Positions 56,292 to 64,000 of a DNA stretch of 64,000 nt are shown piece by piece. Under the pieces are notes generated by a model that was not told the origin of the DNA, did no database searches, and saw only the letters and a program-made list of their open reading frames with translations. The stretch lies in assembly GCF_024206495.1 (NCBI RefSeq), contig NZ_JAMBPQ010000003.1, positions 62,001 to 126,000 on the forward strand, read 5' to 3'. The DNA is from Paraburkholderia sp. CNPSo 3272 (lineage in GTDB: Bacteria > Pseudomonadota > Gammaproteobacteria > Burkholderiales > Burkholderiaceae). A program made the translations under genes and the position numbers. Within the stretch, counting starts at the first letter, position 1. Every line of letters starts with the position of its first letter.

Positions 56292-57377
56292 ATGAGTACC
56301 ATCAAATATCGGCGCCGGGGCCTGATCGCCGGTGTAGCGGTGGCGCTTGCCGGCGCCTGGGTCGTCAGCCACGAGCACGCCAGCGCGGACGAAAGCCGCC
56401 TCACGAAAACGACGTTGTCGGCACCCGTGTCGAAGGCAGACGAAGTCAGGGGCTCGGCGCCGAACTTCTCGGCGATCGTCGCGCAATACGGTCCGGCTGT
56501 GGTCCACGTCGAGGTCGTCAAGGAAAACCCCGACTCCGAAGACGGTCATTCGGGCGCGCTGGGTTCGGGCTTCATCGTGAGCCAGGACGGCTACATCCTG
56601 ACGAACAATCACGTTGTGGAAGGCGCCGACGACGTGACGGTCAAGCTCACCGACGGCCGCAAGTTCCCCGCACGCGTGATCGGCACCGACAAGGCCGGCG
56701 ACGTGGCCGTGCTGAAAATCTCCGGCACGGGCTTCCCGACGGTGAAGATCGGCGATCCGGCGAACAGCAAGGTCGGCGACTGGGTCGTCGCGATCGGTTC
56801 GCCCTATGGTCTCGACAACACCGTGACCTCGGGCATCATCAGCGCGAAGTCGCGCCAGCTCTCGGAAGATAGCCCGACGCACCTGATCCAGACCGACGTG
56901 CCCGTCAACCCGGGCAATTCGGGCGGCCCGCTCTTCAACCTGAACGGTGAAGTCATCGGCATCAATTCGATGATCTATTCGCGCACGGGCGGCTTCCAGG
57001 GCCTCTCGTTCGCGATTCCGATCGACGAAGCCATGCACATGAAGGATCAGATCGTGCAGGGCGGCGGCCACGGCAATGGCACCACGCTGGCCCGCAATGC
57101 GCACCCGCGTCTGGGCGTGGCCGTGCGCGCGCTCAGCGGCGACGAAGCGCAGCAGATCGGCGTGGACGGCGGCGTGCTCGTCGTAAAGGCAGGCGGTGCG
57201 GCAAAGGCGGCCGGCATCAGCGCCGGCGACGTGATCATCGCGGTCAACGGCATCGAGGTGGACAACGTCGAGCAGCTGCAAAGCATGATCGCGCGGGCGC
57301 GCAGCAACGTGTCGATCGTCGTGGCCCGCGACGGCGAGCAAATGACCGCGCAGGTCGAGCTCGCGCCGCGCGCATAA
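56292..57377 (+). CDS. HtrA/Deg-family serine protease, one PDZ domain
   Basis: A 361-residue periplasmic trypsin-like protease. An N-terminal anchor (LIAGVAVALAGAWVV) is probably uncleaved, as in DegS. The catalytic triad is visible: His in TNNHVVEG, Asp in AGDVAVLKI and Ser in GNSGGPLFN. A single PDZ domain (about 265-355) follows. One PDZ and membrane anchor fit DegS-like proteases that trigger envelope stress responses, but no RseA partner is nearby. Confidence 0.9.
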   Translation: MSTIKYRRRGLIAGVAVALAGAWVVSHEHASADESRLTKTTLSAPVSKADEVRGSAPNFSAIVAQYGPAVVHVEVVKENPDSEDGHSGALGSGFIVSQDGYILTNNHVVEGADDVTVKLTDGRKFPARVIGTDKAGDVAVLKISGTGFPTVKIGDPANSKVGDWVVAIGSPYGLDNTVTSGIISAKSRQLSEDSPTHLIQTDVPVNPGNSGGPLFNLNGEVIGINSMIYSRTGGFQGLSFAIPIDEAMHMKDQIVQGGGHGNGTTLARNAHPRLGVAVRALSGDEAQQIGVDGGVLVVKAGGAAKAAGISAGDVIIAVNGIEVDNVEQLQSMIARARSNVSIVVARDGEQMTAQVELAPRA

Positions 57378-57419
57378 GGCCTTGGCCGGGCCCGGGCCTG
57401 GCGCGCGCTCATCACGCGC

Positions 57420-58892
57420 TCACGGCCCATGGCTCGCCAGGTAGTCGATACGCTCGACGATGTAGTCGTAGAAGGGGTTCCACGAGAGCCGTGTGAGAAG
57501 CCCTGCCCCCACGATCAGCGCCCCGGTTTCGCCGCGTACGGACTGGGCGCCCAGGTGGATGCCCAGGTCGTCGCTGGGATCGGGGTTGCGGCCGTACAGC
57601 GAATCGGTCACCGGAAACGGCAAGGCCACGTGTGAAAGCGAATAGACATCGAGCGGATAGTCGAGCCCTGTGGGTTCGACTTTCGCCGTTGTCTCATTCG
57701 GCGCCGTGCTTTCTTCGACCACTTGCGGCGATGTCGCGGAGGCGTTGGTGAGCACGGTCAGGCGGTAACGCAGCGGCGGCACGGGCGCAATTCGGCGCAA
57801 CGCGTCACGCATCGAAGCGCGCAGCAGCGGGCTCCATTGCGCCGTGCGGTTGATGTCGAACAGCACGAGCTCGCTGCCGTTGGCAGGCAGTTGCGCGTAC
57901 AGCGAACTGACGATCGCGCTCGTGCTCACCGTGAAGTCGAGCACGGACTGGAACGTGAGCGTGGGCGGCAGCGCCGCCAGTTTGCCGTTGCGCGCCGCGT
58001 CCGCCACTTCCTGCTGGATCTTGCGCGTGACGCGCCACGACTGGCGTGCGCCGTTCACCGGAAACGAGTTGTACTTGAACGGGTTGAATTCCGGCACGAT
58101 GTCGAGCCACGCGGCTTTCGCAAACGCCGGCAGGATCGCAGGCAGCGCCGCGAGCCCCGCAAAGCGCGCGAAACGCGTAATGCCGATCATCGGCGAAAGC
58201 AGGATCAGGCGGTCCGCTTTCGGCAGGCTCGGGTCGTCCAGCGCCTCGAGCGAGTATTGCAGTGCGAGCGCGCCGCCGTTCGAAAAACCCACGATATGCA
58301 GCGGCGCAGGCGCCGGCACGAGGCGCCGCGCTTCGCGCACGGCAAGGCGCGTCGCCGCCTCCCAGTCTTCCGCCGTCACTTCGGTCAGCCCCGAGGGCAC
58401 GGTGCCGTGCCCCGGCAAGCGCACCGCCACTACCGCGAAGCCATCTTGCTGATAGCGCTGCGCGATGTGCCGCAGGCTATAGGGAGAATCGGTCAGCCCA
58501 TGCAGCATCACGGCCACGCCGCGCGGCGCGCCTTGCGGCATGAGCGTGTACGAGCGGTTCCAGTCGGTGCGAAAGTGCCCGGGATAAATCGGACTGCCCG
58601 AGAAGTAACGATTGGCGGGAATGCGTTCGTCTGCCGGCAGCTTGTCGGTCACGTTCTTCTTCACCGAGTCGAACAGGCGGTTCTCGTTGGCGAGGTATTC
58701 CTCCCACGTCGCATGATCGATGTCGTGCGCGTGCATGTCTTCCGGCACATAGGTGTGCCACAGGCTCAACGGCGCCTTGCGCTGCGCGTCGTAGAACCGG
58801 ACGCCGGCGATGCACAAGAATGCGATCAGCACGAAAAGGGCAACCCGCTTGATCCAGCGAAGGAGCCACGCTCTCGTCAAGAAATTCGCCAT
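57420..58892 (-). CDS. Membrane-anchored alpha/beta hydrolase
   Basis: A 490-residue protein with an N-terminal TM (about 17-32) and an alpha/beta-hydrolase core. HGLTDSPYSLR (oxyanion region), RLPGHGTVPSG, the nucleophile elbow GFSNGGALAL (Ser near residue 203), and a late His in LSHVALPFP are seen. Resembles lysophospholipase/monoglyceride lipases; substrate unknown. It converges with the protease gene. Confidence 0.82.
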   Translation of the reverse strand: MANFLTRAWLLRWIKRVALFVLIAFLCIAGVRFYDAQRKAPLSLWHTYVPEDMHAHDIDHATWEEYLANENRLFDSVKKNVTDKLPADERIPANRYFSGSPIYPGHFRTDWNRSYTLMPQGAPRGVAVMLHGLTDSPYSLRHIAQRYQQDGFAVVAVRLPGHGTVPSGLTEVTAEDWEAATRLAVREARRLVPAPAPLHIVGFSNGGALALQYSLEALDDPSLPKADRLILLSPMIGITRFARFAGLAALPAILPAFAKAAWLDIVPEFNPFKYNSFPVNGARQSWRVTRKIQQEVADAARNGKLAALPPTLTFQSVLDFTVSTSAIVSSLYAQLPANGSELVLFDINRTAQWSPLLRASMRDALRRIAPVPPLRYRLTVLTNASATSPQVVEESTAPNETTAKVEPTGLDYPLDVYSLSHVALPFPVTDSLYGRNPDPSDDLGIHLGAQSVRGETGALIVGAGLLTRLSWNPFYDYIVERIDYLASHGP

Positions 58893-58936
58893 GTCCGGTC
58901 AATGCCTCGCGAACGGGTGGCCGCACTTTCCCCGCG

Positions 58937-60790
58937 CTAACGCGGAAAAACCGGCCAGATGAGCGGTACCAGCATTACGGAGATCACGAGCGCCCCGAGG
59001 GCAGCCGGCGAGCCCACCATGAAAAATTCCCGGAACCGATAGCCGCCAGCCGTGCTGACGAGCGCATTCACGGGCGTCGAGATCGGCGACATGTAGGCCG
59101 CCGACGCGGCAACCGCCGTCGTCATCGCGAACGGATACGGCGACGCATGCAGGTGCGCCGCCATCGCGAGCACCACGGGCGCCATCAGCACCGCCGTCGC
59201 GGTGCCGGAAATCACGGTGCCGATCACGAGTGTCAGCAGGAAGACGGCGCCCAGCAAGCCATGCGCCCCCCAGTTGCCTGCCACGCGCAGCACGGCGTCG
59301 GCGGCAATGTCGATGCCGCCCGTGCGCTGCAGCGCGATGGAAAACGGCAGCATGCCCACGATCAATACGAGGCTGCGCCAGTGAATCGCGCGATACGCGC
59401 TGTCGAGGCTCATGCAACCGGACGCGCCCATCAGCAGACACCCGATCAGGCCGGCGAGCACGTTCGGCACGCGCGGCGTGAGCATCATCGCGATGACGAG
59501 CGCCATGATGGCGAGGGCGTGCAGCGCCTTGTGCGGCACCGGCACGTAGGCGTCGCTTTCGACCGGCATGGCGAGACACACGATGTCGCGCTCAACCGCC
59601 TGCATCGAGAAGATGTCGATCCACGGCCCCACCACCAGCAGCGTGTCGCCCACCTTGAGCTGCGTGGCCTGCAGATCCTGCTCGAGCGCGGCGTCGGCGC
59701 GGCGCAGGCCGACGACCGTCACGCCGTGCCGGCGCAACGCGGCGGAACTGCGCGCGACATTGCCCACGAGCGACGAGTCCGGCGGCACGATGACTTCGGC
59801 CATGCCCACATCGTGAGTCTGGTCGGTGAAATATGCGCCCGACATGCGGCGCACCGCGAGCGCATGGCGCGCGCAAAACGCCTGCACGTCGAAACTCGCG
59901 GACTCCACGTCGAGCAGCAGCACGTCGCCGGGCGCGATGCTGCTGTCCGCGGTCGCGGGCAGCACCGTCGCGCCCATGCGCGTGCGCCGCTCGATCGCGA
60001 CGACGTGCGCCACCGGGTCGTCGTCGAGCCCAGTGTGGCCGAGCGTCTGCCCCAGGAGCGGCGAATTCGCGCCGACTTCCAGGCGAAAGGCACGCCCTTC
60101 GAGCGAATAGCGCGCGACCCAGTCGTTCACCGAAGGACGCGTGGTCGCCTCCGCGCCACCCGTGCCGGTCAGAAAGCGCCTGGCGAACAGCATCCAGCCG
60201 ATGCTCGCGGCGAGAATCGGCACGCCCAGCGGCGTGATGGCGAAGAAACTGAAGGGCCGGTAGCCGCGATAGACGAGCGCGCTGTTGATGACCAGATTCG
60301 GCGTGGTGGCGACGAGCGTCAGCATGCCGCTCGTGAGCGCGGCCATGCCGACCGGCATGAGCATGCGTGCGCGCGACACGCCCGACTGGCGTGCGATGCG
60401 AATGACGATGGGAATGAAGATCGCGACGACGGCCGTCGAGCTCATGACCGAGCCCATGACGCCGACGATGACCATGATCAGCACGACGAGGCGGCGCTCG
60501 TTGGAGCCGCCGCGCTCGATCAGATAGTCGCCCACGCGCTGGGCGATGCCCGTGCGCGCAAGCGCGTCGCCGAGCACGAAGAGGGCCGCGATGAGGACAA
60601 TGTTCGGGTCCGAGAAGCCGGCCAGCGCCTCGTTGACCGTCACGATGCCCGAGAGCGACAGCGCGACGATCATGATGAGCGCCACCGCGTCCGAGCGGGG
60701 CCGGCCGATCAGGAACATCGCGATCGCGCAGGCCAGACAGGCAACGGTCATCAAAAGGTCGGTAGACACGATTTCGCTTTGCCTGCTCAA
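58937..60790 (-). CDS. SLC13/DASS-type transporter with TrkA-C domains
   Basis: A 617-residue permease. Twelve or so TM segments are split by a cytoplasmic insert of two TrkA-C (RCK_C) domains (about 215-385; FRLEVGANSPLLGQTLG, VGMAEVIVPPDSSLVGN). Family marks include GFSDPNIVLIAALFVLGDAL, SSTAVVAIFIP and TTPNLVINSALVY. These import sulfate, dicarboxylates or related anions. TTG 60790 or GTG 60769 may be the start. It follows the alpha/beta hydrolase region on the same strand. Confidence 0.87.
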   Translation of the reverse strand: MSRQSEIVSTDLLMTVACLACAIAMFLIGRPRSDAVALIMIVALSLSGIVTVNEALAGFSDPNIVLIAALFVLGDALARTGIAQRVGDYLIERGGSNERRLVVLIMVIVGVMGSVMSSTAVVAIFIPIVIRIARQSGVSRARMLMPVGMAALTSGMLTLVATTPNLVINSALVYRGYRPFSFFAITPLGVPILAASIGWMLFARRFLTGTGGAEATTRPSVNDWVARYSLEGRAFRLEVGANSPLLGQTLGHTGLDDDPVAHVVAIERRTRMGATVLPATADSSIAPGDVLLLDVESASFDVQAFCARHALAVRRMSGAYFTDQTHDVGMAEVIVPPDSSLVGNVARSSAALRRHGVTVVGLRRADAALEQDLQATQLKVGDTLLVVGPWIDIFSMQAVERDIVCLAMPVESDAYVPVPHKALHALAIMALVIAMMLTPRVPNVLAGLIGCLLMGASGCMSLDSAYRAIHWRSLVLIVGMLPFSIALQRTGGIDIAADAVLRVAGNWGAHGLLGAVFLLTLVIGTVISGTATAVLMAPVVLAMAAHLHASPYPFAMTTAVAASAAYMSPISTPVNALVSTAGGYRFREFFMVGSPAALGALVISVMLVPLIWPVFPR

Positions 60791-60917
60791 CGGGCCTCGG
60801 AAACCACTGCTACCGCAAATAGTGCCGGATTTTGAAAACTTACGTTTCAGCGCGGCCTTGGACCGTCATGGCCGCGACGACGCCGTTTTTATGCAACGTT
60901 TGTGAACGTCGAGGCCT

Positions 60918-62027
60918 TCACGCCTCCAGCAGCGAAACGCGGTTGCGCCCTTGGTGCTTGGCCCGGTACATGGCCTGATCGGCTTGGTCGAGCAGCGAGC
61001 GCGCCAGCGCTTCGGGACTCGCGGCACCGGCATTCGTCGCGCTATTCAGCCGATACGCCGCCACGCCGATCGACACGCTGAGCGCAATGCGCTCGCCCTC
61101 GTCGTCGAGCACTTCGAGCGCCTCGACCGCATGCCGGATGCGCTCCGCGACGGCCAGCGCGTCGGGCAGCTCGCACATCAGCAACGCGACGAACTCTTCG
61201 CCGCCATAGCGCGACACGGTGTCCCCCACGCGCACCTGCTGCTTCAGGCAGGTGCCGATGGCGCTCAGTGCGAGGTCGCCGGTTGCGTGGCCGTGCGTGT
61301 CGTTGATCTGTTTGAAATGATCGATGTCGATGAAGAGGCACGACATGGGCGCCGCGTGCGAACTCGCGCGCCGGATCTCGTGATGCAGGCGCTCGTCGAA
61401 ATAGCGGCGGTTCGACAGACCCGTGAGCGGGTCGGTCACGCCGGTCTTGCGCAGATGCTCGCGGTGAGCGACGTTGTCGAGACTCGCGGCCGCAACGCGG
61501 CTGAAGCGCGCGAGCAGATCGGTGCCCATACTGGCGTCGAAGCGCGCGGAATCATCGCTTGCGAGGCACAGATAGCCGAGTAGTTGCGCGCGGTTCAGGA
61601 GCGGCAACACGATCGCGCTGCCGATCGCGGTCCGCGCGCCGAAGAAGGTGTCGCTCACCGCGGGCTCGAGATCGCTCAGTTCGCTCACGCGGCCAAGCCA
61701 CGGCTGGTTTCCCGCGCACAGGCGCGCCAGCGCGAGGCCGCCCTGGAGCCCCGAGCGCAGGTTCGCTTCAAGGTCGGCGCGCCCGCAGTCGGCTTCGAGC
61801 AGGTCGCGCAGCAGCGGCGTGCGCACGTCGAGCCAGAGGCCGGCGCAAGCCAGCCGGAACACCTCGGGCAGGTAGACGAATATCCCTTCAAGAAAGGCAC
61901 ACCAGTCGTGCGCACCGATCAGGCGCAGTTCCACGTCCTGGAACGACTTCGATGCGCGCTCGTTCCGCTGGACGGTTTCGATTAGCGCAGCAAGATCCAG
62001 TGAAGGCTGAGTCCCGGGATGTGTCAC
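60918..62027 (-). CDS. DUF484/GAF-GGDEF diguanylate cyclase
   Basis: A 369-residue cytoplasmic protein. The N-terminal part (about 10-190) resembles the DUF484/GAF type (GSAIVLPLLNRAQLLGYLCLAS). The C-terminal GGDEF domain (about 200-365) is intact: DPLTGLSNRRYFDERL, FIDIDHFKQIND and RYGGEEFVALL, with an I-site-like RxxD not evident. It should synthesise cyclic di-GMP. ATG 62027. Confidence 0.9.
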   Translation of the reverse strand: MTHPGTQPSLDLAALIETVQRNERASKSFQDVELRLIGAHDWCAFLEGIFVYLPEVFRLACAGLWLDVRTPLLRDLLEADCGRADLEANLRSGLQGGLALARLCAGNQPWLGRVSELSDLEPAVSDTFFGARTAIGSAIVLPLLNRAQLLGYLCLASDDSARFDASMGTDLLARFSRVAAASLDNVAHREHLRKTGVTDPLTGLSNRRYFDERLHHEIRRASSHAAPMSCLFIDIDHFKQINDTHGHATGDLALSAIGTCLKQQVRVGDTVSRYGGEEFVALLMCELPDALAVAERIRHAVEALEVLDDEGERIALSVSIGVAAYRLNSATNAGAASPEALARSLLDQADQAMYRAKHQGRNRVSLLEA

Positions 62028-62147
62028 GATGCATCGAGAATATTCCGAAGCCTGCTATTACGGCAGCTTGGGGACAGACTTGAGCGTCACTTGAGCGTCG
62101 AACGACGACACCCGCGCTCCGGCGGCCTGTTCCCGCGCGGTCGGGAT

Positions 62148-62182
62148 AAAAGAAAAGACCGCTGTCCGCCAGGGCAGCGGTC
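62148..62182 (-). terminator. Terminator of the small secreted protein gene
   Basis: GACCGCTG (62157-62164) pairs with CAGCGGTC (62175-62182) over a 10-base loop; on the minus strand the stem is followed by TTTTCTTTT. Confidence 0.8.
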
Positions 62183-62205
62183 CTGCTTACGGGAACAGCC
62201 TGCTG

Positions 62206-62496
62206 TTATTTGGCCGGAGACCCGGTAGACGGCGTCGCCAGCGTGTTGTTGCCACCATAAGCGGGGGCGACCGGCGTTGCGCTATTGTTCGCGCCCGAGT
62301 TCGGCGACGGGGCGCCCGTGCCGCTCTCCGTGCCGGCGGCGCCTGGCGTGCCGTAGCCGCTCCCTGCATTGTTATTGGCAGCGGCGGGCGACACAACGCC
62401 GGGGGTCGCCAGCGTATTGTTGCTCTGTGCATACGCACCGCCAGACAGCATGAGTGCGGCGACGGCCGCGATGAATGTGCTGGTTGTCTTGCTCAT
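62206..62496 (-). CDS. Small secreted low-complexity protein
   Basis: A 96-residue protein with a Sec signal peptide (cleavage after GAYA). The mature part is rich in Asn, Gly, Ala, Pro, Ser and Thr, and the heptad NNTLATP occurs at both ends (about residues 26-32 and 83-89). GGAGGAG lies before the ATG and a good terminator follows. Such exported disordered proteins are frequent in Burkholderia; function unknown. Confidence 0.75.
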   Translation of the reverse strand: MSKTTSTFIAAVAALMLSGGAYAQSNNTLATPGVVSPAAANNNAGSGYGTPGAAGTESGTGAPSPNSGANNSATPVAPAYGGNNTLATPSTGSPAK

Positions 62497-62964
62497 GACA
62501 CGCTCCTCCATTGATTGGACTGGAATTCCGGCACAAACGACTCGCGATATTTCTCATTGGGCGGTCGTTATATGCGGCTCACGACGATCAAAAATCGCGT
62601 AACTGTTCGCAGCGGTACAAATAAAGCAAACCCCTGCCAGTTGATAACGAGTTTAGGAAAGCGAGCGCGGATAATTAAGCGCATTGTGCGCAACGATTTA
62701 TTTCGTTTTTTGGCAATTACCCGTAATGACGTAATGGATTTCGCGGCCGCGAATCCGGACGCTGCGCGGTTCGACATGCGGTCCGCCGATTTGATCTGGC
62801 ATTTTCGCAGGCCTCTCTTTTTGGCGCCGTGATTAAAATCCGGCTCAGCGATTTACACCGCATTTTGCGAGACTGCGTTTTGCATCGCTATTCCATAAAC
62901 TTCGTCGCCCTCATTGCGGCACAAATAGTCGGCCTGCGCGATTTTCGCTGTATGCGCATCGAGG
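62497..62964. other. AT-richer intergenic region, no gene called
   Basis: A 468-base stretch with clearly lower GC than the rest (for example around 62690-62740, ATTTATTTCGTTTTTTGGC). It holds open frames in several phases, but none has a ribosome site or recognisable product. It probably contains the promoter of the small secreted gene. Confidence 0.4.
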
Positions 62965-64000
62965 TCATGATTCGTCTCTAGGTTGGCATGCGGCCCGTAG
63001 CGTGCCGGCAAAGCAAAACCAAAGCGCGATAGACCCCGCCGAGACGGCGCCGAGCGCGAGAAACGCGCCTGCATAGCCGAATTGCTGCGCGAGCGTCCCG
63101 CCCAGCAGAGGACTTAGCGCGGCGCCCACGCCCTGCGCGGTTGCGACCGCGCCTTGCGAGACATTGACGCGTCCCGTGCCTTCCATGAGCCGAACGACGA
63201 GCGCCGGCACGGCAACGCTCTGCAGCCCGGCGCCGACGCCGTCGAGAATCTGGACGGGCCAGACGCCCGCTCCGTTCATGACCATCGCCGCCAGCACGCC
63301 GCGCACCGGCAACGCGCACCATGAAGCCAGCAACACCCACCAGTAGCCGTACTGCTGGATCAGCCGCGGCGCTAGCCACGCTGCGCCGACCATGACGCAT
63401 TGCGCGATAACGATGGTTTGCGCAGTAAAGGCGCTGGGATTGCCGCGATGTGCGGCCACTACGCCCATGCCATAGAGCGGCAGCATGGCCGCATTGCCGA
63501 GGTGAAAGAGCGCGAGCGAAGCCCCGAGAAGCGCGATCGGCCGGTTGGCGAAGAGCGAGCGCAGCCGGCCCGGCTCCGGTGGCGCCGATCCCTCCCGCCC
63601 GCCGCCCACTGCCGGTCTTGTGCATGGCTCGCTTCCCTGCGAACCATCCCGTTCGCTATCGAGCCCGCGCGCGCTGGCGTAGTCGATAGCATGCGCCGGT
63701 ATCAGCAGCACGCAGACGACCGCAAGCGCGGCGAAGAGCCCGGTCAGCGCGAAGACTGCAGCGAATCCGTAACGCCAGCCAAACCACCCGGCCAGTGCCG
63801 CGCCGACAACGTTGCCTGCGTGATTCGCCACCTGGTTGCGCCCGAACTGCCGGTCGAACCCGCTCGCGCGCACGATGCCGAGCGTAACGCCCGCAAGCGC
63901 CGGCAACAGGACCGACCCGCCCACGGCGGCCGCGATCTGCGACACCGCCACGCCCACATAGGTGCGCGTGTACAAGAGCGCGAGCGACGCCAGCGCCGTG
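62965..64000 (-). CDS. MFS transporter, 5'-truncated by the window edge
   Basis: The frame runs on past 63975 to the end of the window, so the N-terminus is missing; 345 residues are seen. About ten TM segments remain with a polar central loop (about 110-145, SERDGSQGSEP). NAAMLPLYGMG and GVGAGLQSVAVPALVVRLMEG are recognisable MFS segments. The specificity is not known. Confidence 0.82.
   Translation of the reverse strand, partial: TALASLALLYTRTYVGVAVSQIAAAVGGSVLLPALAGVTLGIVRASGFDRQFGRNQVANHAGNVVGAALAGWFGWRYGFAAVFALTGLFAALAVVCVLLIPAHAIDYASARGLDSERDGSQGSEPCTRPAVGGGREGSAPPEPGRLRSLFANRPIALLGASLALFHLGNAAMLPLYGMGVVAAHRGNPSAFTAQTIVIAQCVMVGAAWLAPRLIQQYGYWWVLLASWCALPVRGVLAAMVMNGAGVWPVQILDGVGAGLQSVAVPALVVRLMEGTGRVNVSQGAVATAQGVGAALSPLLGGTLAQQFGYAGAFLALGAVSAGSIALWFCFAGTLRAACQPRDES

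Noticed and set aside
1..64000. CRISPR arrays, tRNA or rRNA genes, insertion sequences and prophage genes
   Set aside because: No regularly spaced repeats, cloverleaf-like runs, transposase or phage proteins were recognised on reading both strands.

Overview
The window is about 64 kb of high-GC chromosomal DNA. It carries two Gram-negative porins of the Burkholderia OmpC-like type, many LysR and MocR regulators, two-component systems next to carboxylate transporters, and a persulfide dioxygenase-rhodanese fusion of the kind characterised in Paraburkholderia phytofirmans. This points to a member of Burkholderiaceae, most likely Paraburkholderia, Caballeronia or Burkholderia. It reads as ordinary accessory chromosome rich in catabolic and regulatory genes. 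I see no CRISPR array, prophage, insertion sequence, rRNA or tRNA.

Layout. 1-2.7 kb: the 3' part of a glycoside hydrolase-like gene, a P-loop kinase-like gene and a small secreted protein. 2.7-7.6 kb (minus strand): a 2HCT-family carboxylate transporter followed by a DctB/DctD-like sensor kinase and sigma-54 activator, with a near-consensus sigma-54 promoter in front. 7.7-12.6 kb: a small secreted protein, then a minus-strand run of an NMT1/TauA-like binding protein, a TctE/TctD-like two-component pair and a porin. 12.9-16.0 kb: a glycosyltransferase family 9 gene, an entericidin-like lipopeptide (42 aa) and a chemoreceptor. 16.4-22.5 kb: a membrane/TPR-like protein, an AraC regulator, persulfide dioxygenase-rhodanese with a small partner, an NHL-type secreted protein, a LysR regulator and a truncated RidA. 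22.6-27.3 kb: LysR, two MFS transporters and nitronate monooxygenase. 27.8-32.8 kb: a sugar-acid operon (lactonase, UxaA/GarD-like dehydratase, MFS, Ldh2-type dehydrogenase). 33-35.6 kb: PaiB-like protein and cupin, divergent from a MocR regulator. 35.6-39.1 kb: DmlR-like regulator, D-malate/tartrate dehydrogenase and TtuB-like transporter.

39.5-43.9 kb (plus strand): FecR-domain protein, OmpA-like lipoprotein and an effector-less CHASE2 membrane protein, then LrgA/LrgB and DUF1801. 43.9-51.7 kb: Rieske oxygenase, a decayed LysR, MocR, an enolase-superfamily enzyme, an orphan glycine-betaine-type binding protein, a porin and a GcvA-like LysR. 51.7-64 kb: a zinc-ribbon membrane protein, Tat-exported amidohydrolase, AI-2E-family permease, HtrA/Deg protease, membrane-anchored alpha/beta hydrolase, SLC13/TrkA-C transporter, diguanylate cyclase, a low-complexity secreted protein and a partial MFS transporter.

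The main functional themes are uptake and catabolism of organic acids (2HCT/DctBD, malate/tartrate, sugar acids), outer-membrane entry coupled to periplasmic binding proteins, and envelope sensing. The least explained unit is FecR/OmpA/CHASE2: a sensor module with no cytoplasmic output domain. Three decayed gene remnants (RidA, MFS, LysR) mark past rearrangements.
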